A stretch of 60,000 bases of DNA from Adiantum capillus-veneris. Its lineage: Eukaryota; Streptophyta; Polypodiopsida; Polypodiales; Pteridaceae. A program made the translations under genes and the position numbers. Below the pieces are notes generated by a model. That model ran no database searches. It was not told the origin of the DNA and saw nothing but the letters and a program-made list of their open reading frames with translations. Of this stretch, positions 22,394 to 33,549 are shown piece after piece. The stretch covers positions 54,394,119 to 54,454,118 of the forward strand of contig CM043952.1 of assembly GCA_014529385.2 (NCBI GenBank). The letters run 5' to 3'. Within the stretch, counting starts at the first letter, position 1. Each line of letters opens with the position of its first letter.

Positions 22394-22589
22394 GGCAAGA
22401 AAAGGGGCTGTATTTTGTGTACATAAGATACCTCTGGAGATGCAAAATGGCCTATCACCCAAAGGAAGCACAGAAGTGGGCTAATAAGGAGTGAACTATA
22501 TATACATCAAGGTGGCCTATATGATGAATGTAAAACGAAACCATTGTGGGATTGCATAATGCCATGTGATGTGGCCATTACCTCTACGG

Positions 22590-22905
22590 ATTGGGCTCCT
22601 TTTATTCTTACAAGGGATGCCAAAAGCACAGCCCCAAAAGCAGTTAAACTCAAAAGCAAACTGTCCCAAAAGTAATTGGTCTTCAAAAACTGCCAAAAAG
22701 CATCAGTGCAAATTGCGGAAATCCGTACAGCCTTGCCACGTCAGCAGCAAGAGTGAAAAGCCAAAATCCGTACAATCTGCCACGTCAGCTTGCCATCGCG
22801 TTTTGCGGGATTCCGTACTCCTGCCACGTGTCATGTTGTCCATACAACCTATTAGCCACGTGTGTGTCCGGGCAGTTTTGCAATGTCATCGTTTTGTGAT
22901 AGGGG
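22590..22905 (-). repeat. Gypsy LTR fragment, minus strand
   Basis: The reverse complement matches the LTR at 25551-26068: GGGATGCC...CAAAAGCAG...GCCCCAAAA..., AATCCGTAC and TGCCACGTCAGC modules. The LTR start (TATCACAAAACGATGACATTG-like) is at about 22902. The end carrying the TATA region is missing. Positions 22387-22589 hold nothing I recognise. Confidence 0.65.
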
Positions 22906-22906
22906 T

Positions 22907-23232
22907 GTTACGACTTACACCACTCCGTTGCTTCACTCAAGTGTACGGCATACTTGTACGGCTAGTATGTCTCCGGGCTGGCCACCCATAGTCTAGGTTG
23001 CCGGCCGCCCGAGTTTGGGGCCGGTGACCCACTTGTATTGGGCGCCCACCATGGGTTATTTTTCCTTGTTAAGTCGTGGGGATTTTCCCATGCATTGCCC
23101 TACCTCCCCTTGGTCACCTACATATGGGGCCAGGGGGGTACACATTTCATTATGATCTGATCATTGTACCGATCTTCATGCTCTGGTAGTCATGGGGGGC
23201 GATCAGCCCCCACTTCCCTACACCAGCGTTTT

Positions 23233-23287
<55 letters not shown>

Positions 23288-23299
23288 TGTAAGACTCTC
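22907..23299 (+). repeat. Copia-type LTR, same family as 45.2/56.4 kb
   Basis: Starts TGTTACGACTTACACCACTC; includes the reverse complement of GGGCAACCATGG-type blocks shared with the LTRs at 45159-45861 and 56411-56780; then CCCTACACCAGCG, (TC)n at 23236-23276, GCGCGCGCG and an end near ACTCTCA. More diverged than the other two. No PBS or TSD is visible, so it is probably a solo or fragmentary LTR. Confidence 0.6.
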
Positions 23300-23344
23300 A
23301 GCCTCAGCACCAGCGCATAGGCCCGCTCGCGTAGGCCTCAGCCT

Positions 23345-24124
23345 CAGCACCAGCATCACATAACTGCACGTAGGGGGGAGAGAGAGCAGTGTATAGCGTG
23401 CAGGGCATCACTCCTGGCACCACACTGTACATGGGAGGGAAAGAAAGCACTCCATAGCTCTTAACCTGTGACAAAACCCAAATGAAGTCTCCTCCCAGCT
23501 TAAATTTCAGCACCCTTTTTTCTGCATGAGGCAAGTTCATGAAAAAGTGACACTTGGCGCATTTACAAGCTTTTGCCCGTTTCGGGGTTGCCGCCTAAAA
23601 ATGTCCCGACTGGTCGCCCAGTTGACTTCGCGACAGAGTTGTAAAGTGTTTCCCTAGTCATACCGGAAGTAATGACGCGAACACATTTCACTGCCCAAAA
23701 TAGCAGTTCCCTAAATTTTAGAAAATGATTCCGTTGGGCTCCCACTGGTCATCTGACCATTTATCCTCATTGGAACCGCATCCAAAAGTGCAATGTGGCC
23801 CAATTGTCTGATACTTTCTGTTGGTAGTCACACCTTGACTTTAGACCTTTATTTCCACCAACTTGCTAAGTGCGACGGGGGGACCTATATGATCTTGCTT
23901 TGAGCCTAGACATCCTCTTACTATACGAATTCCAGTGCCGACCACTTCCCGTCTGCTGGTGAAACGTCTGTTCACATTGGCCATACAATGTCCGACCGTT
24001 TGCTACTTCAAAAAGAGGGTCTCAAAAATAAAACAAAACCCATTGAAAAGAAACCAACAACTAAAATTAGCAGTTGCCACATCCTCGTGACATAATTAAC
24101 AGCTGCCACGTCCCAGTGACATAC
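23345..24124 (-). repeat. Inverted copy of gypsy LTR-4 (left arm)
   Basis: Reverse complement of 34677-35463 with small indels, including the doubled LTR start (two TGTCAC blocks, at 24120 and 24095). Arms of about 780 bp lie 10.5 kb apart. The LTR's remaining 3' part is absent. Positions 24125-24373 hold nothing I recognise. Confidence 0.8.
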
Positions 24125-24373
24125 CGCCCTCTTGAAATCGCAAACGTCCTTGATTGCATACCATAAATACACGCCACTGATGATCTTGTGCTATTAACAC
24201 TCTTTTATCATCGCATGTATCCGCAAGAAAGGTCGTAACACATAGATACAGATGACTTAATGAGACCTTCATACTTTTGTCATTTCCATCTATTACACTC
24301 AATTCATATGTACATTTGATGTACTAGCTCCATCATTACCCCTCCTTTGCACACGTTGGGGGCATAAGTAGAC

Positions 24374-24765
24374 ATGTTTGGCAAGTTTATTGCATTGGCT
24401 GAAATTAACTCTCACATGGAGTTGTGGCACAAGAGACTTGGCCATATGAGCCAAAAGGGCCTTTCTAAGCTTTGTACTTTGAACCAGCTTGATACTAAAG
24501 GCACAAAGCTTGACTTTTGTAATGAATGTCAGTATGGCAAGCAAGTAAAGCGTTCTTATTACTCCGGTGTCTCTTGTAAATCTTGTGTGCTTGATCTTGT
24601 ACATTCTGATGTATGTAGCATGCCTACTAAGTCTATGGGTGGTGCATGTTATTTTGTCTCCTTTGTTGATGATCATTCTAGGAAGATTTGGGTTTATTTG
24701 CTTAAATCTAAGGATGAAGCCTTTGCTGCGTTTAAGAGATTTCATGCATTTGTGATAAGTGGAGG
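24374..24765 (+). pseudogene. Copia GAG-preintegrase/integrase fragment
   Basis: MELWHKRLGHMSQKGL...CNECQYGKQ is the H-H-C-C region, then LVHSDVCSMP and FVDDHSRKIWVY carry the first integrase Asp and its neighbourhood. It breaks off at about 24765 and runs without a gap into gypsy sequence. Not closely related to the Copia element at 1438. Confidence 0.75.
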
Positions 24766-24955
24766 AAAGCGAGGAGATCCTCGTTCCAGAACATATATTG
24801 GCACATAAAGATAGATAAAGGTAAAGTGATTAGGCGGTTCTTGGTTAAATTCAAGAACTATCTTGCATTGGATGCAAAGTGGATGGAGGAGGAGGACCTA
24901 GCAGATACTCCTCAGATTTTGGAACTTTACCTTGAAGCATTCGGTTTAGCATAGT
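24766..24955 (+). pseudogene. Gypsy chromodomain C-terminus
   Basis: EEILVPEHILAHKD in one frame, a TAA, then RRFLVKFKNY...DAKWMEEEDL...LYLEAFGLA: the C-terminal chromodomain region of a Ty3/gypsy polyprotein, matching 40540-40711. It belongs to the gypsy 3' end that continues to the LTR at 25551. Confidence 0.75.
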
Positions 24956-25550
24956 CTACTCTGATAGAACCCGGATTTCAGCATGGGTGAATCTAGTGCA
25001 GCAGGCTTGCACAAGAGGGGAGTCACTCCGCTCCTTTGTCAACGGATTACCCCGATTTTGGAATAGAGTCACTGATGTCCCTTTGGGTTTCAAGGATACT
25101 GCTCGGCTGATAGTATTCTACTGTATGACTTTATGAACTGGAATTCCCGAAAATGAAAATGATACTGATTGCTTTGTACTTGACTTGTTTGAGTGTAGGA
25201 ACTAAAAAATGAAATGATTGCAGCATTTCGGTCTCATAAATCTCTATAGACATGATTGCAATATGGATTAGTTAATCGGGCATCTGTGAGGTCCCGACTG
25301 GATCTAGATGCGATTACTAAATACATTGCCGATTAATCATGGTTTGAGATTTGGAATGTGATTTTTTTTATGTGATGTCTTGTGATGTCAAGTGATGTCC
25401 AGTGATGTGACTGTCGATTGGTACATGTGCTAGATGTGTTGTGCCTAGTGCGTCGGTACTAACAGTCAGTGTCTACTAAGACAGCTTATGGCCTCTGTCT
25501 GTTTTGCAGGTGTAATCGAGGGCGATTACACTTCTTTCAAGAGGGGGGTA
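24956..25550 (+). other. Gypsy 3' untranslated region with hairpin and PPT
   Basis: Non-coding. A four-unit GTGATGTC-type repeat is near 25372-25412. A perfect stem GTGTAATCG (25510-25518) and CGATTACAC (25523-25531) with loop AGGG is followed by the polypurine tract AAGAGGGGGGTA (25539-25550), which touches the LTR. Confidence 0.65.
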
Positions 25551-26068
25551 TGTTATAAACTGATGATGTGGCTGGCCCCCGGACACTGCATCAGATGACG
25601 TGGCAGTAGCCCGCAGTATGGACCGACATGCTGACACATAGCAGACTGTACGAAACCTCCGGAATTCGCGGCGCATTATATGCTGACAGTGCTGACGTGG
25701 CATTCCGTACGGAATCAGCGGAAATTACATTGGCTGATTTTTATGGCAGCTTTTGGGCAACTTGCTTTTGAGTTAAAAGATTTTGGGGCTCTGCTTTTGG
25801 GGCATCCCTTGTACCAATAAATAAGTTGGTAGGGCCTCACTTCTTAGAGCATCTGGACGTAGAGTCTAAGAGTGAGCACCCGCCAACTCTCTTGTACTTT
25901 GAGCACAGATTAATATAAAAAGAAATACCGAAAGGGGCGCCAGTCTTTGGGGCCAATACCTCTGGGCACGGAACAACGCCAGGCCGTGTCAATTTTGTGA
26001 ACTGTTTTGAAGTGAATCTCTGTTGTGTTGCGGTAGAATCTTGACTTGGGGTGTCCAAGTTTGTTACA
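25551..26068 (+). repeat. Gypsy LTR-0 (518 bp)
   Basis: TGTTATAAACTGATGATG ... TTTGTTACA. It has a TATA-like AATAAATAAG near 25817, AATATAAA near 25914 and the shared block ACCGAAAGGGGCGCC (25927-25941). A LINE-A-type fragment follows immediately, so this end is a real insertion boundary. Confidence 0.75.
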
Positions 26069-26250
26069 TACTCTCTATAGAAAGTCGTCTTCGTACCTAA
26101 CTCATGTGTAGGCTGTATCCATGTCCTCTTTGTATCCAACTAAAGCAAGTCCTATCTGATGAGCTTGGTAATCTCTACCCTAGTGAGGGAGATAGAGGGT
26201 GCATCCGGAGAGTATTGAGATGGGGGTAGCCGATCCATAGTCTAGCCATG
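26069..26250 (-). pseudogene. LINE A-type ORF2 fragment, minus strand
   Basis: The minus strand reads LDTKRTWIQPTHELGTKTTFYRE, as in LINE A (LDTKRTWIQPAQELGTKMAFYRE), and continues upstream with more decay. It is wedged between two LTRs and was probably the target of both. Confidence 0.75.
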
Positions 26251-27836
26251 TGTAACATTTAATGGCCTAGTAACTTGTGTGTAGCGGAAAATAACATGAA
26301 CATAGTGAGCATTTCATTAGAATAGACTCCTAATGAGCATAGCAAGAGTGCTTGGATGGAGAGAGCAACAAAAATCATAATGCCTAGTTAGATAGGCATG
26401 AACAATTCTTCAAAAGAGAGAGAAATTAAGCTATTGACAACAGTTGAGGACCGGATTTACATGGAGCCGGTCCCCCTTCCAAAAGACTTTGTATTATAGG
26501 TTTCCCCCATCAAGAGAGACATTTTACAATACAGATCTTTGTGCTCCTTCAATAACTAGCTAGTGCAATGAAGATGGAAGCTTCAAGCACTAAGCAAACA
26601 CTTATAAAACACAACATCAATTCCCTCACGGTCTCAGACCCAAGACCTCACACACCTTCAAAGATGGTGAGAGCTAGCGGGTAATGAGAGTAGATTGGGA
26701 GGAAGGAGTATTCTTACGAGAAAGAAGTATATCTCCTCACATAACCACTCATAAAAGCTTAGCATAGCTTAGTAATTAGCATGGTAGAGGAGATGAGCAT
26801 GCATTGAAGCTTGGCTCTTGGTTGGATTTTCATCACGAAGCCAAGAGTTGTTGGTGTAGGCCTCCCTTCTCACAAGCTTGGAGTAGATGATGAGCTTTTC
26901 ATTAAAGCTTAAGAACGAGAGAGAGAGTCTTCTTGCTCCACACATGAGATTGTGTGAGTGTGTGTGTGATAATGCCTTTGAAAAATCAGCCCCCTCTCTC
27001 TCTTGGTCGACCCCTCTTCTAAATCCTCTTGCTGGCTCCCCATTGGACCTCTCCAAGCTTAGCCAATAGGGTTTAAGAAGCATAAGTGATAGTCTTGTGT
27101 CATGTGTCCCCCTTTTCCCTTTTGTGAGAGCTCTAGGTAATCAAATAATGCAATTAAACTCTCATTGGACGCCTTTGTCTTCTGGCCAATAGGAATCAGG
27201 CAAGCCATTCGGCTGTTGAATGCTCATTGGACCCTTGGGAGACTGGTCAATAGTCTTCCAGAGAGCTTAATTCTTATTATTTCTTTTATCAAGTGTTTTT
27301 AAATGAATTAAACTAAATTTACTCTAGCCTAATTCTCATTGGTCCACCTCTATGACCATCCAATAGGATTTTAGTGCACCTTGTGGGCAATTGGGCTAGG
27401 GAGCTGACATGTATCCCCTATTCCCTTTGTGTAAAGGGAGCCTGTGAGTGTGTGTGTGTGTTTCTCTCTCATCCCCTACCTACAGGGCTCGCCCCCTCCT
27501 ACGTAGGAGTCTTGAAGACTTTTTGGCACGCTCACAAAGCATCCAGTTTCACTAAACTTGACCATTGGACACAACCTTTGAATTTTGAAACCATAGCATT
27601 TTGGAAGTCTTAATGGGTTGAACCTTAGGGTCTCTAAAGCCCATTGTTGCACATTGCTCTTTTGCAGATGGCCCCCCCTTTGGATCGCTATTTTCCCTTC
27701 TTTGGATCCAAACTGTGGCCAGTCTGCCAGCTTAAACAATATTTTAACTTTTTCTCCCCCGGTACTTCCCCATATTAAATAATCAGCTTAACATGAGAAA
27801 ATCATTTAGCAGACTTAGATATTAGTTATTATGACA
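26251..27836 (-). repeat. Gypsy LTR, 1.59 kb, minus strand
   Basis: In the minus sense it starts TGTCATAATAACTAATATC at 27836 and ends GGCCATTAAATGTTACA at 26251 (TG...CA). It is next to the minus-strand gypsy 3' end and PPT-like CAAGAGAGGTA. Four ATTGG...CCAAT pairs lie inside (27042-27364). No partner LTR is in the window. Confidence 0.6.
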
Positions 27837-28600
27837 ATACCTCTCTTGAAATCATAGTCGTCCTCGACTATGGAGTAGAGAAGATAAAGCCTATTCATTA
27901 GTCCTTTTTCTAGCGGGTAGAGGATCCCTATCTTACCCTACAACATCGTTCCAGAATGGATGACTAATCCATTTGGCGCTTGAGAGCTCAAGGCTGCGGC
28001 AAGCATGTCTGCACAATAGTCCTATCAATCTTCCATAGTAGAGTGAGAAGCTCTACTTGGTGTTTGGAAGACGTCCTCTCCACAAACTTGATTCTAAGCA
28101 TGCATACTACTTAACATTTGTGCACAATAAAGAAAAGAGAGTCTTATAAGACAAAAACTTTGTTCATTTTAAACATTTGTACATTTGCTTACTCTAGGGA
28201 AGCATTGTAAGCATTGACAAGATTTAGGTTATCCTTTAATTGTATGCCTTGCATCCATCTAGCATCTTCAAAAGGATAATTCTTAAACTTAATAAGATAC
28301 CGCCGGATGGTCTTATCGCCTCTTAATACCTTGTCTTCATGTCGGAGAATGGACTCGGGTTGCAACACTTCTTCTTGGCCCTCAATCTCCGGTGGGTCTT
28401 CAATAGTTGGTTCTTGAGGTGGCTCTCCTTTGTAAGGCTTTAGCAGGCTCACATGGAAAGCATTGTGTATGAGCCAATGGCTAGGCAACTTGAGTTGATA
28501 GGCCATCTCATTGACTGGTCTAAGAATCTGGATGGGACCATAGTACCTTTTTGCTAACTTAGCATAGTACTTTTGGTGTCCCGTAGGATTCTTTTTTTTC
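27837..28600 (-). mobile_element. Gypsy 3' end, minus strand (chromodomain)
   Basis: The minus-strand frame 28590-28189 encodes KKNPTGHQKYYAKLAKRYYG, then AYQLKLPSHWLIHNAFHVSL, QPESILRHEDKVLRGDKTIR and RYLIKFKNYPFEDARWM: integrase C-terminus plus chromodomain of a Ty3/gypsy element. Downstream (27853-27872) a perfect stem CATAGTCG/CGACTATG with loop AGGA precedes the PPT. The element is cut at about 28600 by LINE G. Confidence 0.8.
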
Positions 28601-29577
28601 AAGAAAAAGATCCTTCTATTAGTTAGTGAAACTGAGACCCTCCTCCTGCCAATGAGGTGCTGCAGCAGGGCGAGCCTCTCTCTCTGCTGCCAGTATGTGA
28701 CGTCCCAGTCGAACAATGTACTAAAAGAAAGGGACACCTGGGTGGTCTGCAGAAGAGAAAGGGTCCCTCCAAAGCCACTCTCCACAAGTCCTCCCACAAA
28801 TGCCCACCACTCGGATCCTCTGAAAAAAGCACTCTGCCACCTGCGGGGCCTCTACTGCAACTCGCTGTAAGCGTCCCTCACCATGTAATTCGAAAAACAG
28901 GGAGGGAATGGTCTCTGAGCAGGCCCAAACTAAGATGAGAACCTCGAGTCGCATGAAGGCTCCCATCCACCTTGGTGCTACTGGCTCAAGAGGTGTGAGT
29001 CACTCAGTTGGAACTGCCTCTGAGATGTCCTGGCACATGCTCTACACCCCTCTCATGCCATGTAGCTGGAAACCTTGCAACTCCTCTGACAAGCCCAAAA
29101 ACTCTAGCCAGTCACCTAAAGAGCGTGCTGGACCCGCTGCCATGGGACCCGAGGAAACATGAGGCCGACTACCAACCAAGTGGCCTCTCTGAGTGCTAAC
29201 CATGGGGTTCCCAACAAGGGGTTGTCGTAGGCGCTCCTCCGTGCAAGTAGGCTGTCGCTACTCCAGGCCTCGCCGCAAATGCTCCCAAGATCGAAGCAAA
29301 CTCATAGCGAAGCGGTCCTCCAGTTTCCTGCTCAAACCAACTCTGCGCATCTCTGTGATGATTCATCTGGTCGAAGGTCGCCAGGGGCCTCCCGCCTGAG
29401 GCACCCTAGCACGAAGCCGCTGTAGAAAGAACTCCTTCTAGGGCTCCTCACCTGGAAGAAGTCCTCTGACTATGAAGTTCCCAAGAAGGGCTCTGCTCTG
29501 CTGTGTTGGGTCAATGATCCCAAGCCCTCCCTGTGAACAAGGAAGAGTGATGATCTGCCAAGCCACTTTGGCGCGGG

Positions 29578-30680
29578 CTATCTGAGTGTCACGTCCTGAC
29601 AAAGGAAGTTCCTGATCAGCCTCTCTACTTGGCTAATACAAGAACTCGAGAAGATCCAGCAAGAAGTGATGTACCACATAGTCGCCAACAACACCTGGTT
29701 GGCCACTACAACTCTGTCAGCCAAAGAAAGTCGTGTTGAGCTCCAATGTAACAACTTCCTCCTCATAGACAGGAGGAGGGGAGCTATCTGCTGCTCATGC
29801 AACAAGTCTAGACCAACCTGACAGCCCAAGTACCGAACTGCAGTCCCTGGGGGAATCCACCTAAACCCTCACCTGGCATCCAATCGTGCACAGGAGCACT
29901 ACCAACCGAGAAAGCCACTGTCTTTCTCCAGTTGATTAGTGCACCAGACGCACAACAGAAGGTCTCAAGAGCCTGCTCACACGTCTGAAGGTTGGCCTCC
30001 TGGCCATCCAAGTACAAGGCTGAGTCGTCAGCAAACTCAGCGTCCAGTAGCTCATCTCCCCGAATAGGAAGTGCTAGGCCCCACAAATCAACCTGCTGCG
30101 ACAACAAAAACCTGCTCATCGCCTCAGCATAGAATAGAAAGAGGAAGGGGGCAAGAGGGCAGCCCTGTCTGGCCGAACGTGTTAGCATGAAACGATCACC
30201 TCTACCTCCTGACAGAAGTACCTGACTATGTGCTCGTCTGTACAAAGCTGACACCCCTCTGATCCAAGCATCCAAGAAGCCCATCCTGCGTAGAGTGCCC
30301 TCCAAAAATTCCCAATCAACTCTATCGTAGGCCTTCTCAAAATCGAGAAGAAGAATCACCAGATCCTCACCACGGGGCCTCACTGGGGCAGAAGCCTCCC
30401 AGAAAGTAAAGATTTTGTCAAGGATATTACGCTCCTTGACAAAACCAGTCTGAGTCCCATGTATAAGGCTCTCTAGAAGTGGCTCGATCCTCAAACTCAG
30501 AGCCTTGGCAAGAATTTTGTAGGCTGAGTTGAGGATGGTGATGGGGCGCCACTGTCGAATCTCATCCAAGGAGCCACCCTCCTTGGGAATGAGGTAGATC
30601 AGACCCTCACTCATGCTGTCAAGCATCTCTCTTGTGTGCAAGATATACTGGAAAGCACTGCAGAGATCTGGGCCAAGCAA
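29578..30680 (-). pseudogene. LINE G reverse transcriptase
   Basis: The main frame 30680-29808 has LIYLIPKEGG...IRQWRPIT, LSLRIEPLLESLIHGTQTGF, LLLDFEKAYDRVDW, RQGCPLAPFLF and catalytic FADD (about 30020-30035). It shifts frame at about 29830 and goes on as LLHWSSTRLSLADRVVVANQ to 29578. An L1-type RT, close to LINE F (53534-54520). Confidence 0.85.
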
Positions 30681-31051
30681 GTCCTAGTACTCCAAGAAAA
30701 AACTGGGAGTCAAGCCATCCTCACCTGGACAGCTACCACGGGGGAGTGCACTAAGAGCCGTGTGCAACTCCTCAAGCTGAAGTGGGAGCTCAAGTCTCTG
30801 ACGCATCTCCTCTGTCACAAGGCAAAGCATCTGTGCCCACACCTGCTCTCTCCATGCATCCTATCGCTCTGACTGAGGCTCTGCAGACAATAACTCACGG
30901 TAAAGTCAGTAGCAACAGCACGCATGTCCTCTGGCTCAAAAGCAACGGACTCGTCGGGCCTCCTCAACTGACTGACCTTGGCATGCGTATGCCTAGGTCC
31001 CACTGCCTCGAAGAAAGCACCAATCACTGTCACCCACCTACGTCCACTGAG

Positions 31052-31250
31052 ATGCCTGTCAATGGAAAGCAAACTCAAGGCGCTGCTCCTCTGTGCTAAC
31101 AAGCTCCTGTCGAGCCTGCTGTAAGTGCTCCTACAACTAGGACTGTCTGGATGCCTGTCGATGGAAAGCAAAATCAAGGCGCTGCTCCTCTGTGCTAACA
31201 AGCTCCTGTCGAGCCTGCTGTAAGTGCTCCTCCAACCAGGACTGTGTGGA
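31052..31250 (-). repeat. 99-bp tandem duplication in LINE G
   Basis: Positions 31052-31150 and 31151-31250 are two near-identical copies (few substitutions) in the segment between endonuclease and RT, so the duplication arose after or during insertion. Confidence 0.9.
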
Positions 31251-31267
31251 TGTTGTTCCTACATCCT

Positions 31268-31650
31268 CTACAAGGAAGCAACGCCCCATCTGAGATGTTG
31301 CTCCTCTCTCACTGCACCCAGGCGAGCCAAGGACTTCTGGAGAAAGAAACGACTAAGCTGAGCTAGTCCTGAGGCCACTCTGCCAGCAGGAGAATCTTGC
31401 ATGTCCAAGCTCTCTGTCCAAAGAGCCTCCACTCGCTCTCTGAGCGCAGAGTCCAGCAAGACCCTCTCAGGCATACGAAGCATCGTGCTCCCCCGCCTCT
31501 GCCTATCTGCCACTGTGAGGATCATTGGTCCATGGTTCGAGAAGGAAGTCCCTGCCAGAGTGCTAATTGTCCCACCCAAGTCACAGAAAGTCACTAGTGT
31601 AGAAGCGATCTATCCCCGATAGATTCACTCCTCCCACTCTGCAGTCCGAA
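31268..31650 (-). pseudogene. LINE G endonuclease end and linker
   Basis: SFSNHGPMILTVADRQRRGS matches SFSDHAPVILTVADRQRSGS of LINE F. The catalytic Asp of SDH is Asn. Followed by PERVLLDSALRERVEALW, the linker to the RT. Confidence 0.75.
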
Positions 31651-31658
31651 CGAGAGAA

Positions 31659-32028
31659 TGTCACAAAGTGATGACGTGGCTGTCACAAACCCTAATTCTG
31701 ATGAAACCCTAACCCTAAAATGAAAAACCCTAATTCTATTGAAACCCTAATCCTAAAATAAAAAACCCTAATTCTACCCTAACCCTAACCCTAAAATCAA
31801 AAACCCTAATTCTGTCCTAACCCTAACCCTAACCCTGATTTGCTGACGTGGAAAGTTGACACGTGGCCTGCTGTACGGACACCAGCACGATTTACAGAAA
31901 GCTGGGCAGATTTTTGGCATTGCTTTTGCTTTTGCTTTTGCGTGGGCTGTTTTTTATTTCAGCTTTTCGTATTGCTTTTCCACTCTATGGGAAAAGAGAG
32001 AAAGCCTCTTTGCTTTATTTCATTTAAG

Positions 32029-32094
<66 letters not shown>

Positions 32095-32472
32095 AAAGCC
32101 TCTTTGCTTTATTAAAAGAAAGAGAGAGAAAGAACTTTTGCTTTATTTTTCAGAGCTTTTACTTGAGCTTTTGATTTTCAGCTTTTGGGGCTCTGCTTTT
32201 GGCAACCCTTGTACTCTTTAAATAAGTGGGTAGGCCACTCACAACTCAGAGCATCTGGATGCATAGTCTAAGTGTGAGCGCCTGCCCACACTCTTGTACT
32301 TTGAACTCAGATTAATATAAAAAGAAATACCGAAAGGGGCGCCAGTCTTTGGGGCCAATACCTCTAGGCACGGCTCCGCCGAGCACGTGTCAAATCAATT
32401 CTGAACAGTTTTGAAGTGGTTATTTGTGCTGTCGCGGTAGATTCTTGACTTGAAGTGTCCAAATCCGTTATA
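31659..32472 (+). repeat. Gypsy LTR-1, 5' LTR of gypsy A
   Basis: TGTCACAAAGTGATGACG ... CCGTTATA, followed by a PBS. The 5' third is rich in AACCCTAA units. (AG)n is at 32031-32090, flanked by a duplicated AAGCCTCTTTGCTTTATT. TATA-like TTTAAATAAG near 32217, AATATAAA near 32314 and the ACCGAAAGGGGCGCC block (32329-32343). Confidence 0.75.
31690..31848 (+). repeat. Telomere-like (AACCCT)n array inside LTR-1
   Basis: AACCCTAATTCTG, AACCCTAACCCTAAAA and CCCTAACCCTAACCCTG units repeat irregularly. It is embedded in a gypsy LTR, not at a chromosome end. Confidence 0.8.
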
Positions 32473-32473
32473 G

Positions 32474-32485
32474 TGGTATCAGAGC
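32474..32485 (+). promoter_or_regulatory. Gypsy A primer binding site
   Basis: TGGTATCAGAGC one base after LTR-1, complementary to initiator tRNA-Met, which marks 31659-32472 as a 5' LTR. Confidence 0.85.
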
Positions 32486-32542
32486 ACGGCCGATTTGTCT
32501 TCTACGGGAAATCCGATCCCAAATTTTTTTTCCGCGGCACCT

Positions 32543-33500
32543 ATGGCTTCAGGCAAGGATCAGCCGACTCCCCTTGCATCCGGAGATGCGGGAAGGGATC
32601 ACAACGAAGATTCAGGCAAGGAGTATGGCCCACCTCGGCCTACTCAGGCGGAGCGTCAAGACATGGAGCGCCGACAGTTGATCGGCGATGCAACAAAGAT
32701 GATGCTTAATTTTGCCAAGGACCCGAAAATGGCAAAATATATGAGCAAGACCTCTTTGGAGGAGGTGCATACGCAGTGGCAGAAAACCACACCACCACCG
32801 CCAAAACCCGCTCTCAAGAAACCTCCTGTTCCCAAGAAGCATATAGAGATGGAATTAGCAGAGGTGGTGGATGCACGAATTGCTCAGCTTTTTGACACGC
32901 AGAACAAAGCGGAAAAGCACGGCAAAAAGCAGAAGACAGGCACTGACTTCCCGGGTTATTTCAGACGACTTTTGAAAAGGCAAAGAAACAGAAGAAGCGT
33001 GTTCGATTCGAAGGAGTACACAATTCTTCTTCTTCTTCTTCTGACAGTTCTTCTAGGGCAAGAAAAAGGCAAAGAAGCCAAAATCTCGCCCCGTGAGTGA
33101 CAGTTCTACAGAGGACTCGTCTACAGACAGTTCAGACTCTGATGAGAGCAACTTTTATGCAAAGAAGAAGAATTTTTACAAAGCCAACCAGTTTGACTTT
33201 CTCGAAGACAAAAGCAAGAAAGTCCAAGAGTTTAAGGAATGTGGATAGTCAATTAAATTTGACACGTTTTCGGGATATAGAGATGCTTCGAAAGCTTTGT
33301 CTTTTGTGCAGGAGTTTGACATCGCTTTCGCGGGAGGACATTACTCAGAGCACTTTAAGATTCGAAGAGCTGCCTCTTACTTTAAGGGGAATGCTCGAAC
33401 TTGGTGGTCCACGCTTCTATTAAGCAAGACTGCACTAGTTAAATGGCTGAAATTCAAGAGGCTTTTTATTTCTTCTTGGTGCCTAAAGAATGGAGCCAAC
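32543..33500 (+). pseudogene. Gypsy A gag, truncated
   Basis: ATG at 32543 (MASGKDQPTPLASG) opens a charged N-terminal region. After frameshifts the gag core FSGYRDASKALSFVQEFDIA...KIRRAASYFKGNARTWWSTLL is at about 33270-33415. All of pol is absent; LTR-3 begins at 33550. A decayed LTR-gag-LTR arrangement, although LTR-1 and LTR-3 differ too much to be one element's pair. Confidence 0.7.
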
Positions 33501-33549
33501 TTACAGATGCCGGCCGAGGGGCCTAAACCCTAACAAGCAGTTTAAGAAG

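Larger units (their letters stand above)
28601..31658 (-). mobile_element. LINE G (LINE F family), minus strand
   Basis: Read on the minus strand from 31650: end of endonuclease, RT, and a 3' part that LINE F lacks (28601-29090). It has no 5' half; the gypsy LTR at 31659 abuts it. Near its 3' end GGATC-TTTTTCTTG...AAGAATCC forms an inverted repeat around 28590-28617. Decayed by stops and frameshifts. Confidence 0.8.

Noticed and set aside
23236-23276. (TC)n as evidence for another LINE insertion
   Set aside because: This tract belongs to a Copia-type LTR and has no LINE tail; the tracts at 32031-32090 and 57371-57418 also lack LINE junctions. So not every (TC)n in the window is LINE-derived.
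24374-24808. A stand-alone Copia integrase gene
   Set aside because: Its last codons are out-of-frame gypsy sequence; it is a fragment in a chimera.
26887-27739. Short open frames in the 1.6-kb LTR
   Set aside because: They lie within an LTR (TG...CA, next to a PPT) and show no recognisable protein.
28189-28797. A single 202-codon minus-strand protein
   Set aside because: It joins LINE G 3' sequence to a gypsy chromodomain across an element boundary at about 28600; only the part below 28590 is meaningful.
31690-31848. A telomere or chromosome end
   Set aside because: The AACCCT units are irregular, short, embedded in LTRs and flanked by other elements on both sides.
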